Shown: in pieces, positions 12,901 through 23,067 of the stretch
Numbering within the stretch: position 1 is the first letter of the stretch
How the letters are laid out: each line of letters begins with the position of its first letter
NCBI GenBank assembly: GCA_022393335.1
Contig: JAJEKB010021351.1
Coordinates: 93,027-157,026 of the forward strand
Reading direction: 5' to 3'
Length of the DNA stretch: 64,000 nt
Origin: Macrotrachela quadricornifera
Lineage: Eukaryota > Rotifera > Eurotatoria > Philodinida > Philodinidae
The notes under the pieces: model-generated
What the model saw: only the letters and a program-made list of their open reading frames with translations
What the model was told of the DNA's origin: nothing
The model's database searches: none
Position numbers and translations under genes: made by a program

Positions 12901-13790
12901 TTGGTACACGTCCTTCATCTTTTTCAGCTTGCGCAAACGATCGAAATAATTCAAGACCAAATGCAAATGGGTATCCTTCAGCTAGACATGCTCGCATTTC
13001 ATTTAAATCTACTTTTACACTCTCGGCTTTCACTGTACGAAAGATTTTAGCTTCCGTATAACAATGAGATGGTGGCTTCTTATTGACGTTTTCTGGAGTG
13101 TATGGCCACATTTCTTCTTTGCAACAACCGAATTTACTCAACGCTTCGATAGCACTACGAATACTAGAACCACTATCTGCCATGTAAAGTTCCTTAGAAC
13201 CTTCTATTGAGCGACTGTTGTAGTATATAAATAAGCGGCTAACATCTACATGTACCATTTTATTTTTCATTATTAAAAACTCATATGCACCTATTAAAAA
13301 AAATATTTGAAGTATTGATGAATAATTATACTGAAATTTTACCTGCTAATGCATTAGCAACACTAAAATAAAAAAATAGAAAAAAAACAATTGAATAAGT
13401 ACATATGAACTAAATATAAGTTTAGGATGAATTGAAACATCCTATCATATTTTCATAATATACTTACCATGAATTAAGCTTGCCTTGTCGTTCAACCGGA
13501 GTCATTAATTGCCTTAGATCGACTGATGGAGGTAATTCTTCTGTTGAAAGAGTTTGTGAAGCTTCAAATTTCGGTAGATCCGATGGCGCTTTATTGAGTA
13601 AGCAGCCACCAATGGGAAAAGAATTTCCTGTTTCTGGATTGACTAGATATTTTCTTTTATCCATACAAGCGAAGTTATTCTCAATAATCTGTAATAAAAA
13701 AAAGAAAGATTGCCTAAAGAAATCTGCGTTGATGTTTCCTATGTAAGAAAATAAACTACCTGGTCACAATTTCTGACTCCATTGTATATT
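9965..13790 (-). CDS. Papain-family (C1A) cysteine peptidase fused to a C-terminal receiver-like domain
   Basis: Exons on the minus strand: 13790-13760 (tentative), 13688-13468, 13362-13343, 13290-12782 and 10747-9965. The four firm exons give 510 residues plus stop. The protease part has LPPSVDLR, the oxyanion Gln and catalytic Cys (QGKLNSC, with the Cys codon split by an intron), the catalytic His (HGLHAMLAVGY) and the Asn (RNSWGENW). The last papain exon ends GENW and the distant exon begins GDRGYCYIPYDYM. This restores the usual end of the papain fold, so the 2,034-nt gap is an intron. About 200 further residues follow. The last ~120 have a receiver or TIR-like pattern: ILWID, then FYESMSQAEKHL, FQIICRGYY and IPVLVYTYD. 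The acidic phospho-acceptor position seems lost. The true start is not found; a possible further upstream exon ends at 13939. No signal peptide can be assigned. Confidence 0.72.
10748..12781 (-). other. Unusually long intron of the peptidase gene
   Basis: The gene's other introns are 52-105 nt, while this one is 2,034 nt (donor GTGAGT at 12781, acceptor CTTTAG at 10748). No transposon ends or domains were recognised, but an old insertion is likely. A short open frame at 11012-11224 (+) has no recognisable features. Confidence 0.55.
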
Positions 13791-14379
13791 CTTTAAATCT
13801 GTTTATTGACTTTATCGTCAGGTTTTGAATTTTTAACTGAATATCCAGATGAGTGAGATTTTTTTTCTCATGTTCATCAGAATATAAAATCTTACATACA
13901 AGTGTTCATGATAATTAAACAAAAAAATAGTATCTTACTTGCAGCAATTTTCGGTTGATTCAAATGTCACTGTACAATGGAGCGAGTAGTGTACAAATGC
14001 ATAAAATCAAAATGATAAAATTTCGAATGAATAATAGACTATTTCAACAAATCGTCTTTTATCTTTTTCTTCTCGTAGTGTTATGCCATATCCTAAGATA
14101 TAAGGCAATGTATCGATGAATGATGGATGAATTCTTCAATAACTCTTTTCAAAAGTTGATGTATTTCTCAAAAATTTTCAAGATTCAAAAAGTCACAATA
14201 ATGCTAGAGGACTTTCTTAAGAAGATTTAAAAAGTATTTCATCGAAAACTGATTTTGAAGATCAAAAATTTTTGAAAGACACATTTATTTTTATATTGAT
14301 ATGATAATGGTTGAAATGCTTATCAACTAGCAATGACACCAATAGCCATTCTGTCAATTGAATTTTACCTTTAACTAAA

Positions 14380-14402
14380 GAATGAATGAATGAATGAATG
14401 AA
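14380..14402 (+). repeat. (GAAT)n microsatellite
   Basis: About five and a half tandem GAAT units. Confidence 0.9.
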
Positions 14403-14483
14403 AGAAATGTCTTACATAGGAGAATATTTGATATGTGTACATACCTCCTATAATATGCTGCGTATAGTCTAATAAAATAATAC

Positions 14484-14684
14484 GTGAGGATTGATGATAA
14501 ATGTAAAAAGTTAGCTGCAGAAAAACAAAAAGAAAACGAGCGATATTATGAAGCATGTTTGCATCAATATTGTGTCTCAGTGAAAACAAAATATGAATAT
14601 GATTGCAATAATTGCCCATATTTTAACGTCACTTCCTGTGATCAGTCAAGGATGACTGACTTTATATATGAAAGAAATATATAA
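14484..14684 (+). other. Small Cys-containing open frame, possible terminal exon
   Basis: About 66 codons ending in TAA: a charged helix followed by six cysteines (C, C, C, CNNC, C). There is no in-frame ATG near the start; it opens with GTG just after an AG, so it could be a last exon. No family recognised. It could equally be a chance frame. Confidence 0.25.
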
Positions 14685-15602
14685 TTATTTAGTCACCTAT
14701 TTAGCTATACAAATCATTACATCTACACGTTCTGTTTACATTGAATAATAAATGTGTTTATTTCTCCTTATGGGTGATTTAGATGGCTTAGCAATGTAGA
14801 AAAAAAAACGAAGGAGAATAAGCATGACATCATTATATTTTTTCTCATTAGTACATTCTATTGAAATGATTATTTATCGGTGAAAATTAAAGAAAAGGAA
14901 AAAATCCAACTGATTTTTGTTTCCTACACAAAAAATACAGATAAAAAGCAATAGAACTAAAATTATATGTGTTTTTTTCATTGTTCATCTACTTTTTGTA
15001 GTGCTTTAGTTAATCTAATAAATTTTGTAACAAGTAAATATTATTATAATTGTTTTTGAATATTCTAAAACATTTCAGCAGAAATTCTACTAAAAATTCG
15101 CAAATTTGAAAAACGCAGGACAAATGTTGAAATATAATGTTTTAGTTTCATTCGAATGAGCTATAAATATATATTGTTTTTCTCAGTAGAATTCTTAGTG
15201 TAACCGATAAACAGTCCAAAAGTTTAAGAAAAAATGAAAATCTTCTCGTTAACTCTACCATTTAACAGTTGACTTGTGTTTTAAATCTTTTCATATTTAA
15301 TTAGTGAATGATATGTTCATAGACGATTCCAATGCATTTAACATTGTTAATTAAATGTTGGTTTTGATCAGAGAAATTAAGCTTCGAAAATCTCGAATAC
15401 GTTGATTTTTCTGTGAAACTTTTTAATGAAAAGAAAATGTCATAATAAAATGATTTATACTTAACAAAATTATTTTTTCATCTCGAATAACATCTTTTCT
15501 GAAAGTTTCAGTTCCCTATTATCTTAAATATACGTGTTCTAGAAATCAGGCTTTAAATAGGAATACTTCTGGAATTGATGGTCGGAAATCACTCTGACAT
15601 CA

Positions 15603-15611
15603 TTTAGAAAT
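15603..15611 (+). repeat. 9-bp target-site duplication, left copy
   Basis: TTTAGAAAT, repeated exactly at 16769-16777 on the far side of the MULE element. Confidence 0.8.
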
Positions 15612-16768
15612 GGCTTGTATTTAATTGATAAATAAAAAAATACCGAACGATCAATAAAAATACTGAAACGATCAATAAAATAATATGATCATTAAATATA
15701 TGAAAAATGATAAATTAATAAAGCTTGAATTACCGATAATTTATTTAATCTGATCAATAAAAAAAAGACTTTATAACAATAATTTATTAATTTTCACAAA
15801 TAAAGAAGTAAGTTTTGACAATTATAATATTTAGTGATGATAAATAATCAAGGACAAATAACTCAAATTATTTTGGTATTAAAGCTTTAGTAGCCTTTTT
15901 AGGACGACCACGTTTCCTTTTCTCACCTATTTTTACATCCTTAGCTGTAGGTGGAGGTTTGCAGTACTTTAGCCGTATCGCTAGTCCTATTACATGTTTA
16001 CAAATAAATTCTTTGAAAAATGATGGACAGTTACAAGAACCCGTTTTCCAAAGAGATGGGTCGTTGGGTAAGGTTACTTTCCAAATCGTTAAGGATTCTT
16101 TGTAATCATCAAAGTTGTCCCATTTTTGTTTTTTGTATTTGTTTACTTGTGTTTTTGTTAGTTTTTCAGTTGCACCTGCTGGTACATAATAATCAATTTC
16201 ATCGGTAGTTTTTGATTTATACTCTAGAATTGTTTTTGGACATTTAGCGAAGTGATAAGATTTCGTCCATTTATTCAATGTTATAGTTCAAGATATGTAA
16301 GGAATAAACCGAAGTATAAAAAGGCGAAAAGAAAAGAAGATGAAGGACTGAAAGAAAAAAAAAACCATATGATACACATATGACGGCATAACGAATGAAT
16401 ATCTTATTTATTCGATTATAACCTGAATGTTTTAAGCGCTTATTGACTAACACCAGAAACGTATTTACTTTTATATCCGTCTGAATCTCATTAAATTGTT
16501 CAGTGTGTTGGTACATTTCTCTAATCGATTATCATTCAATATAATAATTTATCATTTTATGTTGATTATTTGTAATTATATTAAATTAATTTTCAATTAG
16601 TATATTTATTGATGATCAAGTATATTTATTGATACTTTAGTTAACTTATTGTTATTTAAGTCTTTTTATTGGTCAAAAATGCATTTATTTATTGGTACAT
16701 TTTTATTGATTGTTCAGTATATTTTATTGATCGTTCAGTATATTTTATTGATCGATTAAATATAAGTC
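15612..16768 (-). mobile_element. Mutator-like (MULE) element, 1,157 bp, with long TIRs and 9-bp TSD
   Basis: The outer ends are GGCTTGTATTTAATTGAT on the left and, reverse-complemented, GACTTATATTTAATCGAT on the right. Similarity continues inward for about 190 bp on each side. It includes two or three copies of a GAACGATCAATAAAAT-type unit in each arm and a shared internal GACTTxxATAACAATAA segment. The exact 9-bp direct repeat TTTAGAAAT flanks both ends; 8-11 bp target duplications are typical of Mutator-like elements. The only coding content seen is a SWIM zinc-finger frame. The DDE catalytic region is missing, so the element should be non-autonomous. Confidence 0.75.
15868..16278 (-). CDS. 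SWIM zinc-finger protein, C-terminal part of a MULE transposase
   Basis: An open frame of 136 residues. Residues about 60-100 hold a SWIM zinc finger of the C-x-C...C-x-H type (SCNCPSF then FICKHVIGLA). It is followed by an AT-hook-like basic segment (KRKRGRPKK) and the C-terminus. SWIM domains form the C-terminal DNA/protein-binding part of Mutator-like transposases. The catalytic DDE part (several hundred residues) is absent. The frame lies inside a flanked element with inverted repeats, which supports transposon origin. An upstream minus-strand frame at 16516-16271 may be a decayed exon. Whether this short protein is made, perhaps as a repressor or end-binding factor, cannot be told from sequence. 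Confidence 0.72.
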   Translation of the reverse strand: MNKWTKSYHFAKCPKTILEYKSKTTDEIDYYVPAGATEKLTKTQVNKYKKQKWDNFDDYKESLTIWKVTLPNDPSLWKTGSCNCPSFFKEFICKHVIGLAIRLKYCKPPPTAKDVKIGEKRKRGRPKKATKALIPK

Positions 16769-16777
16769 TTTAGAAAT
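16769..16777 (+). repeat. 9-bp target-site duplication, right copy
   Basis: TTTAGAAAT, identical to 15603-15611. Confidence 0.8.
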
Positions 16778-16884
16778 CTATTCAAGATGAGTTTTGAGAT
16801 CATAAGAATAAATTTTATTACTTGAGAAAGTTACATGCTTTTCGAATGACGTCGTTGTAGACTCTGGTGCACTATCGAAAAAAT

Positions 16885-17058
16885 CATTCTGATAATTCTA
16901 ATCTTAATCCTCCAGATTACTATATTTGAAATAAATTTGTAAAGACCAATAATTGTAATAGAGTGGTATGAAAAGTAACAATGATTCAACAGTTGAAATA
17001 TTCTGTAAAAAAACCTTTGAACAAAATGTCGTCTCGAAAAATTGCACGTCTTGAATAA
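16885..17058 (+). pseudogene. Decayed mariner/Tc1-family transposase C-terminus
   Basis: In one plus-strand frame the text NSNLNPPDYYI is followed by a stop where Trp is expected, then a helix ending NKMSSRKIAR. This resembles the end of mariner-like transposases (SPDLNPxDYxxW...). Two in-frame TGA codons show it is dead. The match rests on a short motif. The open frame on the opposite strand (17232-16831) is probably a shadow. Confidence 0.35.
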
Positions 17059-18156
17059 ACCAATCGTATCGTATGATATAGAAAAAAGATGATTATTTAA
17101 GAAAATAAGTATATCTGTATTTTGCATCAAATTGAGTAAGAGATATTTTTCAAAAAGGTTTTTCTTTTGTGTGGAAATATTTGTGTCATATACGTAAAAC
17201 AATGAAAGACTCAATTTTGATTGTAAGTTCAATTATTTTCATTAAAAACAAATAACTTGATTTTCTCTTGCATTAATATATCAACTAAAAACTGGTTTTA
17301 TATTATACTTTTAGTACGTGTCATACGATAATCTTTATTAAGATGAATGAATATTTTCTAAAAAAGAAAAAGCCGTGAACACATACTTTTCTGTAACTAT
17401 ATCAATCAAAAGTTTGGAGAAAGTGATGCATAAAAATTAGTTAAAACAATATTTATTGATTGTGATATTAGTTTTTGTATATAATGAAAAAAGAAATATC
17501 ATATGACTTTAAACACTCTACCAATGATAGAGATTTCTATTCCAAACAAATTACTATGAAATTTAATTAACAAGAATGAAGTGAAATTCTTCTCCAAACT
17601 GTGTTATATAATTAAGTGAATTGCATCCACATTTCACAAAAGTTTGGACAATTTATTGCTTTTGTGTACAGGCATCTTCAATTTTTAAAACATCATCTAC
17701 TACTAGAAAAAGTATAAAAAATTCTGTTGATTATATATAACATGATATCTTTTAATCGCCACCCTCATACTTACACGATATGCCCTATTTTGTAAAAAAA
17801 AATGACATTTTCATTAATAACTTACATCTTTTTAAAATAAACTTTCAAGATATAGTGTCTAATGCCAGATCAAACTCTCTTTTATGAACAGTTTTATTTG
17901 AATTGCTATCAAACACTTACAAATAATTGTAAAAGAATGTTTAATATGTCATCCACATATATTTTATCTCTTGAATATCTGTTTATCAGTTCAAAAAACT
18001 TTAAAAATACATCGATAATCTATTTTGAAAATAAGTATTTACCATTGGATTACAAACGAGGTCCTTCAAAAGCTTTTCATGCCATCTCTTACTAAGATCT
18101 GACCAAAAGTTCTCAGATTGTTAAAAATATATAAAGACAATGTGAAAGTTCTAGTT
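17059..18156. other. AT-rich intergenic, no gene recognised
   Basis: Several AAGTTTGGA-type motifs (17411, 17590, 17632) hint at Tc1/mariner ends, but no pair forms a convincing inverted repeat. Confidence 0.35.
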
Positions 18157-18525
18157 TTATTTCATTAAATATTCAAAATAGTCATTATGATTATGTATCT
18201 GAAGTTCCATCCTTTCTAATAGTTTGTTAAAAGTCTTTTTAAATTCTTTTTCTGGAGTATTTTTCATTTCCTTGGAAACGATACGAGTCAATGATTTTTC
18301 AATTAATTGATTAGTTAGATTTCGTTTGATGTAATCATTTAGCCAATAATCACACAGTACAAGGTCAGGTGAATATGGTGGATCCGGTATTATATTAATA
18401 CCTTCTTTTGTTAAGTAATTAATAACACCTGAATGATGATGGAGCCGAGTCTGGTCGTGAAGTATTTTGATATCTTTTGTATCATTTGAGTTTCTTTGGT
18501 TCCGTATTTCTTTGGCAACATTCAT
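18157..18525 (-). pseudogene. Mariner transposase, C-terminal half
   Basis: A frame of 122 codons contains ILHDQTRLHHHSGV, PPYSPDLVLCDYW and a helical tail. These match the second and third catalytic regions of mariner transposases (HDNARPH... and SPDLxPCDYxLF). The helix-turn-helix region and first catalytic Asp are missing from this frame; the upstream sequence continues RGEKLLHVEYL but soon meets a stop. Together with the N-terminal fragment at 20999-21265 on the same strand it probably formed one element, later split by the hAT insertion. Confidence 0.75.
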
Positions 18526-18810
18526 AAGGTACTCAACGTGAAGTAATTTTTCTCCTCTTAGAACAATTATGGATAGTGCGTTCTATTGTATTATGAGAGA
18601 GAGAGGTGTCTTAGCTATAATTTTATCAAAAGTTGACTGCCCATGTGCTCAAATGCGGTCAAACTGCGATAAAAAAATCGTACTTATAAGAGATTACGTC
18701 CAGCCAATCTCAGCATGTTCTATGCTTATCGATCACCATATATTATCATTGTTAATCAGTTATTAATAGAGGTGACTCGTTGACTTTCAACGATAACCAG
18801 TGATGGATCA

Positions 18811-19045
18811 GGAGTCAGTAACTAATTAATAATTGATTAACTGACTGATTATTAATTAGTTAATCATATATACACTAAATAAATAAACATCTCATTAATA
18901 ATTAATTACTTGTTGATTAACTAATTAAAAACTGGCTAATCTAATAATTATGTAATAATTACTTAAATTCCCACTCAGTAATAAATTACAAACAAATTAA
19001 TAAAAATTAACGACAACTTAATGGTTTAATCAATTAATTAATCAG
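18811..19045. repeat. TTAATTA-rich low-complexity tract
   Basis: Dense, partly self-complementary TTAATTA, GATTAACT and TAATTAAT units with almost no G or C. Probably an expanded simple sequence inside the old mariner copy. Confidence 0.7.
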
Positions 19046-19154
19046 TTAACGAAAATTCATCCATGTCCTTTATTCTTCAGAAAAATAAATGAAGTGTCTT
19101 CCTCGCTGTAAAAAGTTAAAATAATCTAGAGTGTTTACGACACCCCTGTTTATA

Positions 19155-19162
19155 TCCCCATG
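19155..19162 (+). repeat. 8-bp hAT target-site duplication, left copy
   Basis: TCCCCATG, repeated exactly at 20945-20952. Confidence 0.75.
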
Positions 19163-20944
19163 CAGAGGCGGCGGAGCGTTTTGAATCTAGGGTAGGCTCA
19201 ACATTTTTGATAAGACCCTTGCTGATAGATTAAAAATAGAGGGGGCAATTTTTTAATGCTATACCGCCATGTAATCATGAAACGCATCTTAAATGCAGAT
19301 AGATGTGTTTTTGTTGTAAATGTGGGCGTTCTGGCACATTTTTGTATTGAAACATGGTGGAAACGCACGTAAACGCACTCAGTATTGTTTTTCTTGAATG
19401 CATATAGAGAACGTTTACAGCTTGAAGACATTAATATAAATAAACGCATCCACATGCGTTAAAATTCTTGTTTAATACATGTTGGCACATATCCCCGTCG
19501 CTTCATTCGTTAGAATCATATTTAATATTTAAAAGACGCTATGTGTCCTCCGGTGCGCGCTTCTAATTAACACACTCAATAAAACGTGTTCCAGGGGCAC
19601 GTCTGCCAATGTATTGCATTTGTGGAAACGCGTCTAGATTCGATTTAAGGCGTTCTTCAAACGCGCTCAGTCGCGATTTAAGAATTTTTTAAAATCGCGT
19701 TCAAACATAGTTCAATTTTGAATCGCGCCTAAACATGTTTATATTCAAAAAATATTAACATGAGTATAAAAGGTAATCTAGTCGGTGTAGATAAGCAGTT
19801 AATGAAGAAAGTTGCGTCTTGACGGAAATGTGAACGTGTGCCCAGCAAAATGCTTCTTTGATGAAACGCTACTAAAATTCGAGGAAACGCGTTGTACCAT
19901 GTTTTCGCATCATATCGATTTAGAAGTTTGAAACTGGGAGCAAAAAACTTTTTTTTAATTCAGTTTAAAAGACATATGAGTAATCAAAGACATAAAATGC
20001 GTTTTGATTCTGAGTGAAGAACTCATAAAAAATGCGAGTTGATATCGATGAACTCATCAAAATATCTAAATTACAACATGAGAAGCATAAAGAATGTCTG
20101 TATGACAGGCTTGCTACATTATATGGCTGATCAATATATAAGAGATCTCTCTACGATTGTAGAGAAAAAAGACATCGAATATTTTTTGTCCTGAATATTT
20201 TTCGGTAAGATGTCTTCTTTAGGTATGCACCTAAAACTTTTTATCTTTGATAAAACTGATCAATACTTGGGAGTAGTGAACAAGTAAAAGTTTTTTACAA
20301 TTACATGAGATACTGCAAATATTTTTCTTTGCAGTGAAACATCACTGAGGTTGTTAGCTCCAGTAATGCATAGAACGAAAGAGACAAGCAGTGTCATTGA
20401 TGTTATATGACAGAACGATGAAAAAGATGACCTTCGTGGGAATCGAATCCACACCTCCTGCTACACAGGCAGTTGTCGTAAGCCAGTTAGACTAGAAGGT
20501 GCATCTTAATCGTCGTTTTGTGTCCAAGTGATTCATCATGGACGCTAACAGAGGTCCGTAGCATCTTTGGATCGCATACTAGACTTTACACAAAGAACAT
20601 ACCCAAAACCACCCCAAACTCAAAATCAGTCATTGGTATTTTCTTCATGCAACTAGCTTATCACATAATTGAAAGATGCCACATATCTCAGCGGCATCCT
20701 ACTTTAAAGAGAAATGTTTACACTATCTGATACCATCTTCAGAAAACGGCTAAGACACTTTCGCTTGCAATTGTCCATACCGACAAGACAGTCAAAATAC
20801 CCAAAACTTTTTCATTGAAGTTTTGTAACACGCCTAATCCGATCCAAGCTTTGATCTGTCCAAGTTTGAGCCTACCCAAGTCTACCCTCCGCCAGCATAG
20901 GGTAGGCTTGAGCCTACCCAGGCCTAATGGCTCCGCCGCCTATG
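19163..20944. mobile_element. Non-autonomous hAT-type element, 1,782 bp
   Basis: The left end begins CAGAGGCGGCGGAGC; the right end, reverse-complemented, begins CATAGGCGGCGGAGC. A second block of shared inverted similarity follows, GGGTAGGCTCAA. The flanks carry an exact 8-bp direct repeat, TCCCCATG. An 8-bp target duplication with CAG-starting ends is the hAT signature. The interior is more GC-rich than its surroundings and has no transposase frame. The left 700 bases hold about ten AAACGC hexamers, and the right end has repeated GAGCCTACCCA units. A tRNA-like sequence lies at 20429-20501. It interrupts mariner-derived sequence. Confidence 0.75.
20429..20501 (-). tRNA. tRNA-like sequence (anticodon GTG if real), possibly a pseudogene or SINE head
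   Basis: The 73-nt minus-strand sequence folds as a cloverleaf by eye. The acceptor stem has six of seven pairs. The D arm has a GTC/GAC stem and a loop containing GG. The anticodon stem has four pairs (CTGC/GCAG) with the 7-nt loop CTGTGTA. The T arm has a four-pair stem and TTCGATT loop. An A-box (TAGTCTAACTGG) matches the consensus, and the B-box (GATTCGATTCC) matches all but one position. Mismatches at 1-72, 27-43 and 49-65 and a pyrimidine at position 37 argue for a pseudogene or a tRNA-derived element. The outer GATG/CATC bases also pair, lengthening the hairpin. Confidence 0.5.
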
Positions 20945-20952
20945 TCCCCATG
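20945..20952 (+). repeat. 8-bp hAT target-site duplication, right copy
   Basis: TCCCCATG, identical to 19155-19162. Confidence 0.75.
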
Positions 20953-20998
20953 CATCAGTACGAACTACAATGACTGCGTTGCAACGAACGTAACCTTG

Positions 20999-21265
20999 TC
21001 ATTTCATCACAACTGTGGGTGCTGCGTCGCAGTTGCTAAAAAATTTGTGACATGGGTGTAGATCATTGTTGATAAGCTCTTGTACTAGTTCAAGATTGTC
21101 ATCTGTGAATTCAGAAACTCGACAACTAAATCGAGGATCATTATTGACATCTTCTCTTACTTCACGGAAACGCTTTGCCTGCTCTACAACTGATGGATTT
21201 GATGAAGCCTTGAATCCCAAAGCTACTGCAAGTTCTTCGTGAATGGTGTTTGAATTTATCCCCAA
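20999..21265 (-). pseudogene. Mariner transposase, N-terminal DNA-binding part
   Basis: 88 codons read IHEELAVALGFKA, then KRFREVREDVNNDPR and VSEFTDDNLELVQELI. This is the helix-turn-helix region of mariner transposases, which usually continues ...KRFxxGREDxxDDPRSGRP.... The GRPS motif and the catalytic region are lost, and the frame decays before the hAT boundary at 20944. Same strand as the C-terminal fragment at 18157-18525. Confidence 0.7.
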
Positions 21266-23067
21266 AATCGTTTTAATTTTTATATACTATCGATTGAATT
21301 CATTGTCCCTTTTTGAAAATTTATTTTTAGTTCAAATTAAAGTTTATCGAAAAAAATATTGGTATCAAGTCCGAAATGGAGTTGCTGCATCTATAATTGT
21401 GGACAACGCGCTCCACTATTTATTCATGTAACAAACACTTCAATAATAATTGGTTTATAAAATTGCCAATTGCAATCTGAGAACATTTACTCAGATCTAA
21501 GTACATATGGCGTACTTGCTTCGTCTATCTCGCGCATAAAGTTTTATTAGGTTCGCGTATCAAGTACCAGAATATAAATTTTTCAATATATTTGTATCTT
21601 ATATAACCGATAAAGTACAAGGATATACGCCGAAAAAATTCAAAACTTGGTGGTATAATATCCAAAAGTAAAGGAACGTTCTTCATTTTATTTCGACTAA
21701 ATCAAAGCAAGAATAGCGATCCTTTAAATATTACACTAGTCTTGTGATGCCTTACATACTGGTAAAACAGTGAAAGAGATAGAACGGATCTCCAACAATT
21801 GGGATGTCGTACACTTTGTGTATGATGGAGGAGTATCATCAAACTGTAAAGTAATCCTCCGTTTTTATTTTTATCTTAATCAAACTTATAAAACATTTGC
21901 AGAGTAAACTACTTTACGTAGTTGATATCAGTTTCAGAGTGCATAAATCTTTTTTGAGAAAATAAGTAAAATTTGACTCAAATAGTTCGGCAAAAAAAAT
22001 TTTCGTTGACTTTTTTCAATATGATTTTGCTTAGGTTTGAATTGAGTGCTAAAAATAACTCAATTAAAATAGATGAATAATCGTACATCAATTAAATATG
22101 TTTCTGCAAGTTTTGTCTTTTATGAAAAAAAGAACGCAAAAGTATGTATTGATGTGTTTTTACATTTTTTTCGATTGATCGAAAGGCAATACTTTGATAA
22201 TTAACGTAGAAGAAATGAATAATAATGCAAGTATCCACGCTTTCTTTTACTGTTCGATATTTATTTACTTTATTTTTTGCTGTAAGAAATGTATAAAAAC
22301 CATCTCACAGGTAATGCAAAAAAAGTGAAGGGCTCTACCATATAAAAGAAAAAACGACTGTGACTAATTTTTTGGCTGTATTCATTTTAAGGGTAAGTAA
22401 CCGTTTTATATTAAAAAATATGCTAAATTGAGTTTTGAAGAAGAAACTTTTAACTTTTCAGCTACTCTTAGCGTTATTAAGTGCTAGTAAAGGCAGTTGC
22501 ATATTTTGTTCTATACATGAAAATCTTCAATAGTGTACATCTATTATGTAAATAATCACAAAAGTATAGCTGTTAAAAGATGAACTCGAGTTAATAGCTA
22601 CGAATAACCTGCTTAAGGCTGATCCATCATGAGATAATGCTGAGATTTGATCTTGGAATAATTCCAAAAGTTAATACGACTCGTATTCATAAAAAATAAT
22701 GACGATCATAGGTAAAGACCAATTTCCGCTATAATAACGTTAATGTATATTTTAGGAACATTAAAACGTGAACTAGTTAGTACTTTATATAACATGCATC
22801 AACAACTATCAACTCTGAACGGTATAAGAAAAGTTTGAATATACAAATTATATATTGAAAATTTCGACATTTATCCAAAAGCTTCCTTTTGACTAAAAAA
22901 TTCGAAATTCTCATTTCAAAAACGCTTTGACCCTTTTTTTTACAAAAATATTTCATTATTATCTCTTTGTCAATGTTGTTTATTTCTAGATATACTATTT
23001 TTTTAATAAAACGTTTGAAGTTCAACATCAAGTGAAAAATAATATACATAATTTAGGTGATCGAGAA
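21266..23067. other. Intergenic, no gene recognised
   Basis: AT-rich sequence with a few GC-richer patches (for example 21490-21560) that could be transposon debris. No domain or inverted ends seen. Confidence 0.4.

Larger units (their letters stand above)
13791..15602. other. Intergenic, mostly AT-rich
   Basis: May contain unrecognised 5' exons of the peptidase gene: a donor-like TGCTGCAA/GTAAGA on the minus strand ends a Cys-containing frame at 13939. Apart from the microsatellite and the small Cys-containing frame listed separately, nothing was recognised. Confidence 0.4.

Noticed and set aside
12699..13061. Plus-strand frame of 120 codons
   Set aside because: Antisense shadow of the peptidase exon.
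16271..16516. Minus-strand frame upstream of the SWIM ORF as its first exon
   Set aside because: No splice pair gives a convincing join, and the text after residue 45 is hydrophobic low complexity.
16831..17232. Minus-strand frame of 133 codons
   Set aside because: Low-complexity aromatic/Ile text; the opposite strand carries recognisable mariner decay, so this is taken as a shadow.
17400..17660. Possible Tc1-type element from AAGTTTGGA motifs
   Set aside because: Motifs do not extend into matched inverted repeats and no TA-flanked pair fits.
18780..19050. TTAATTA-rich tract as an origin or matrix-attachment region
   Set aside because: AT-rich low complexity is common in this genome; no independent support.
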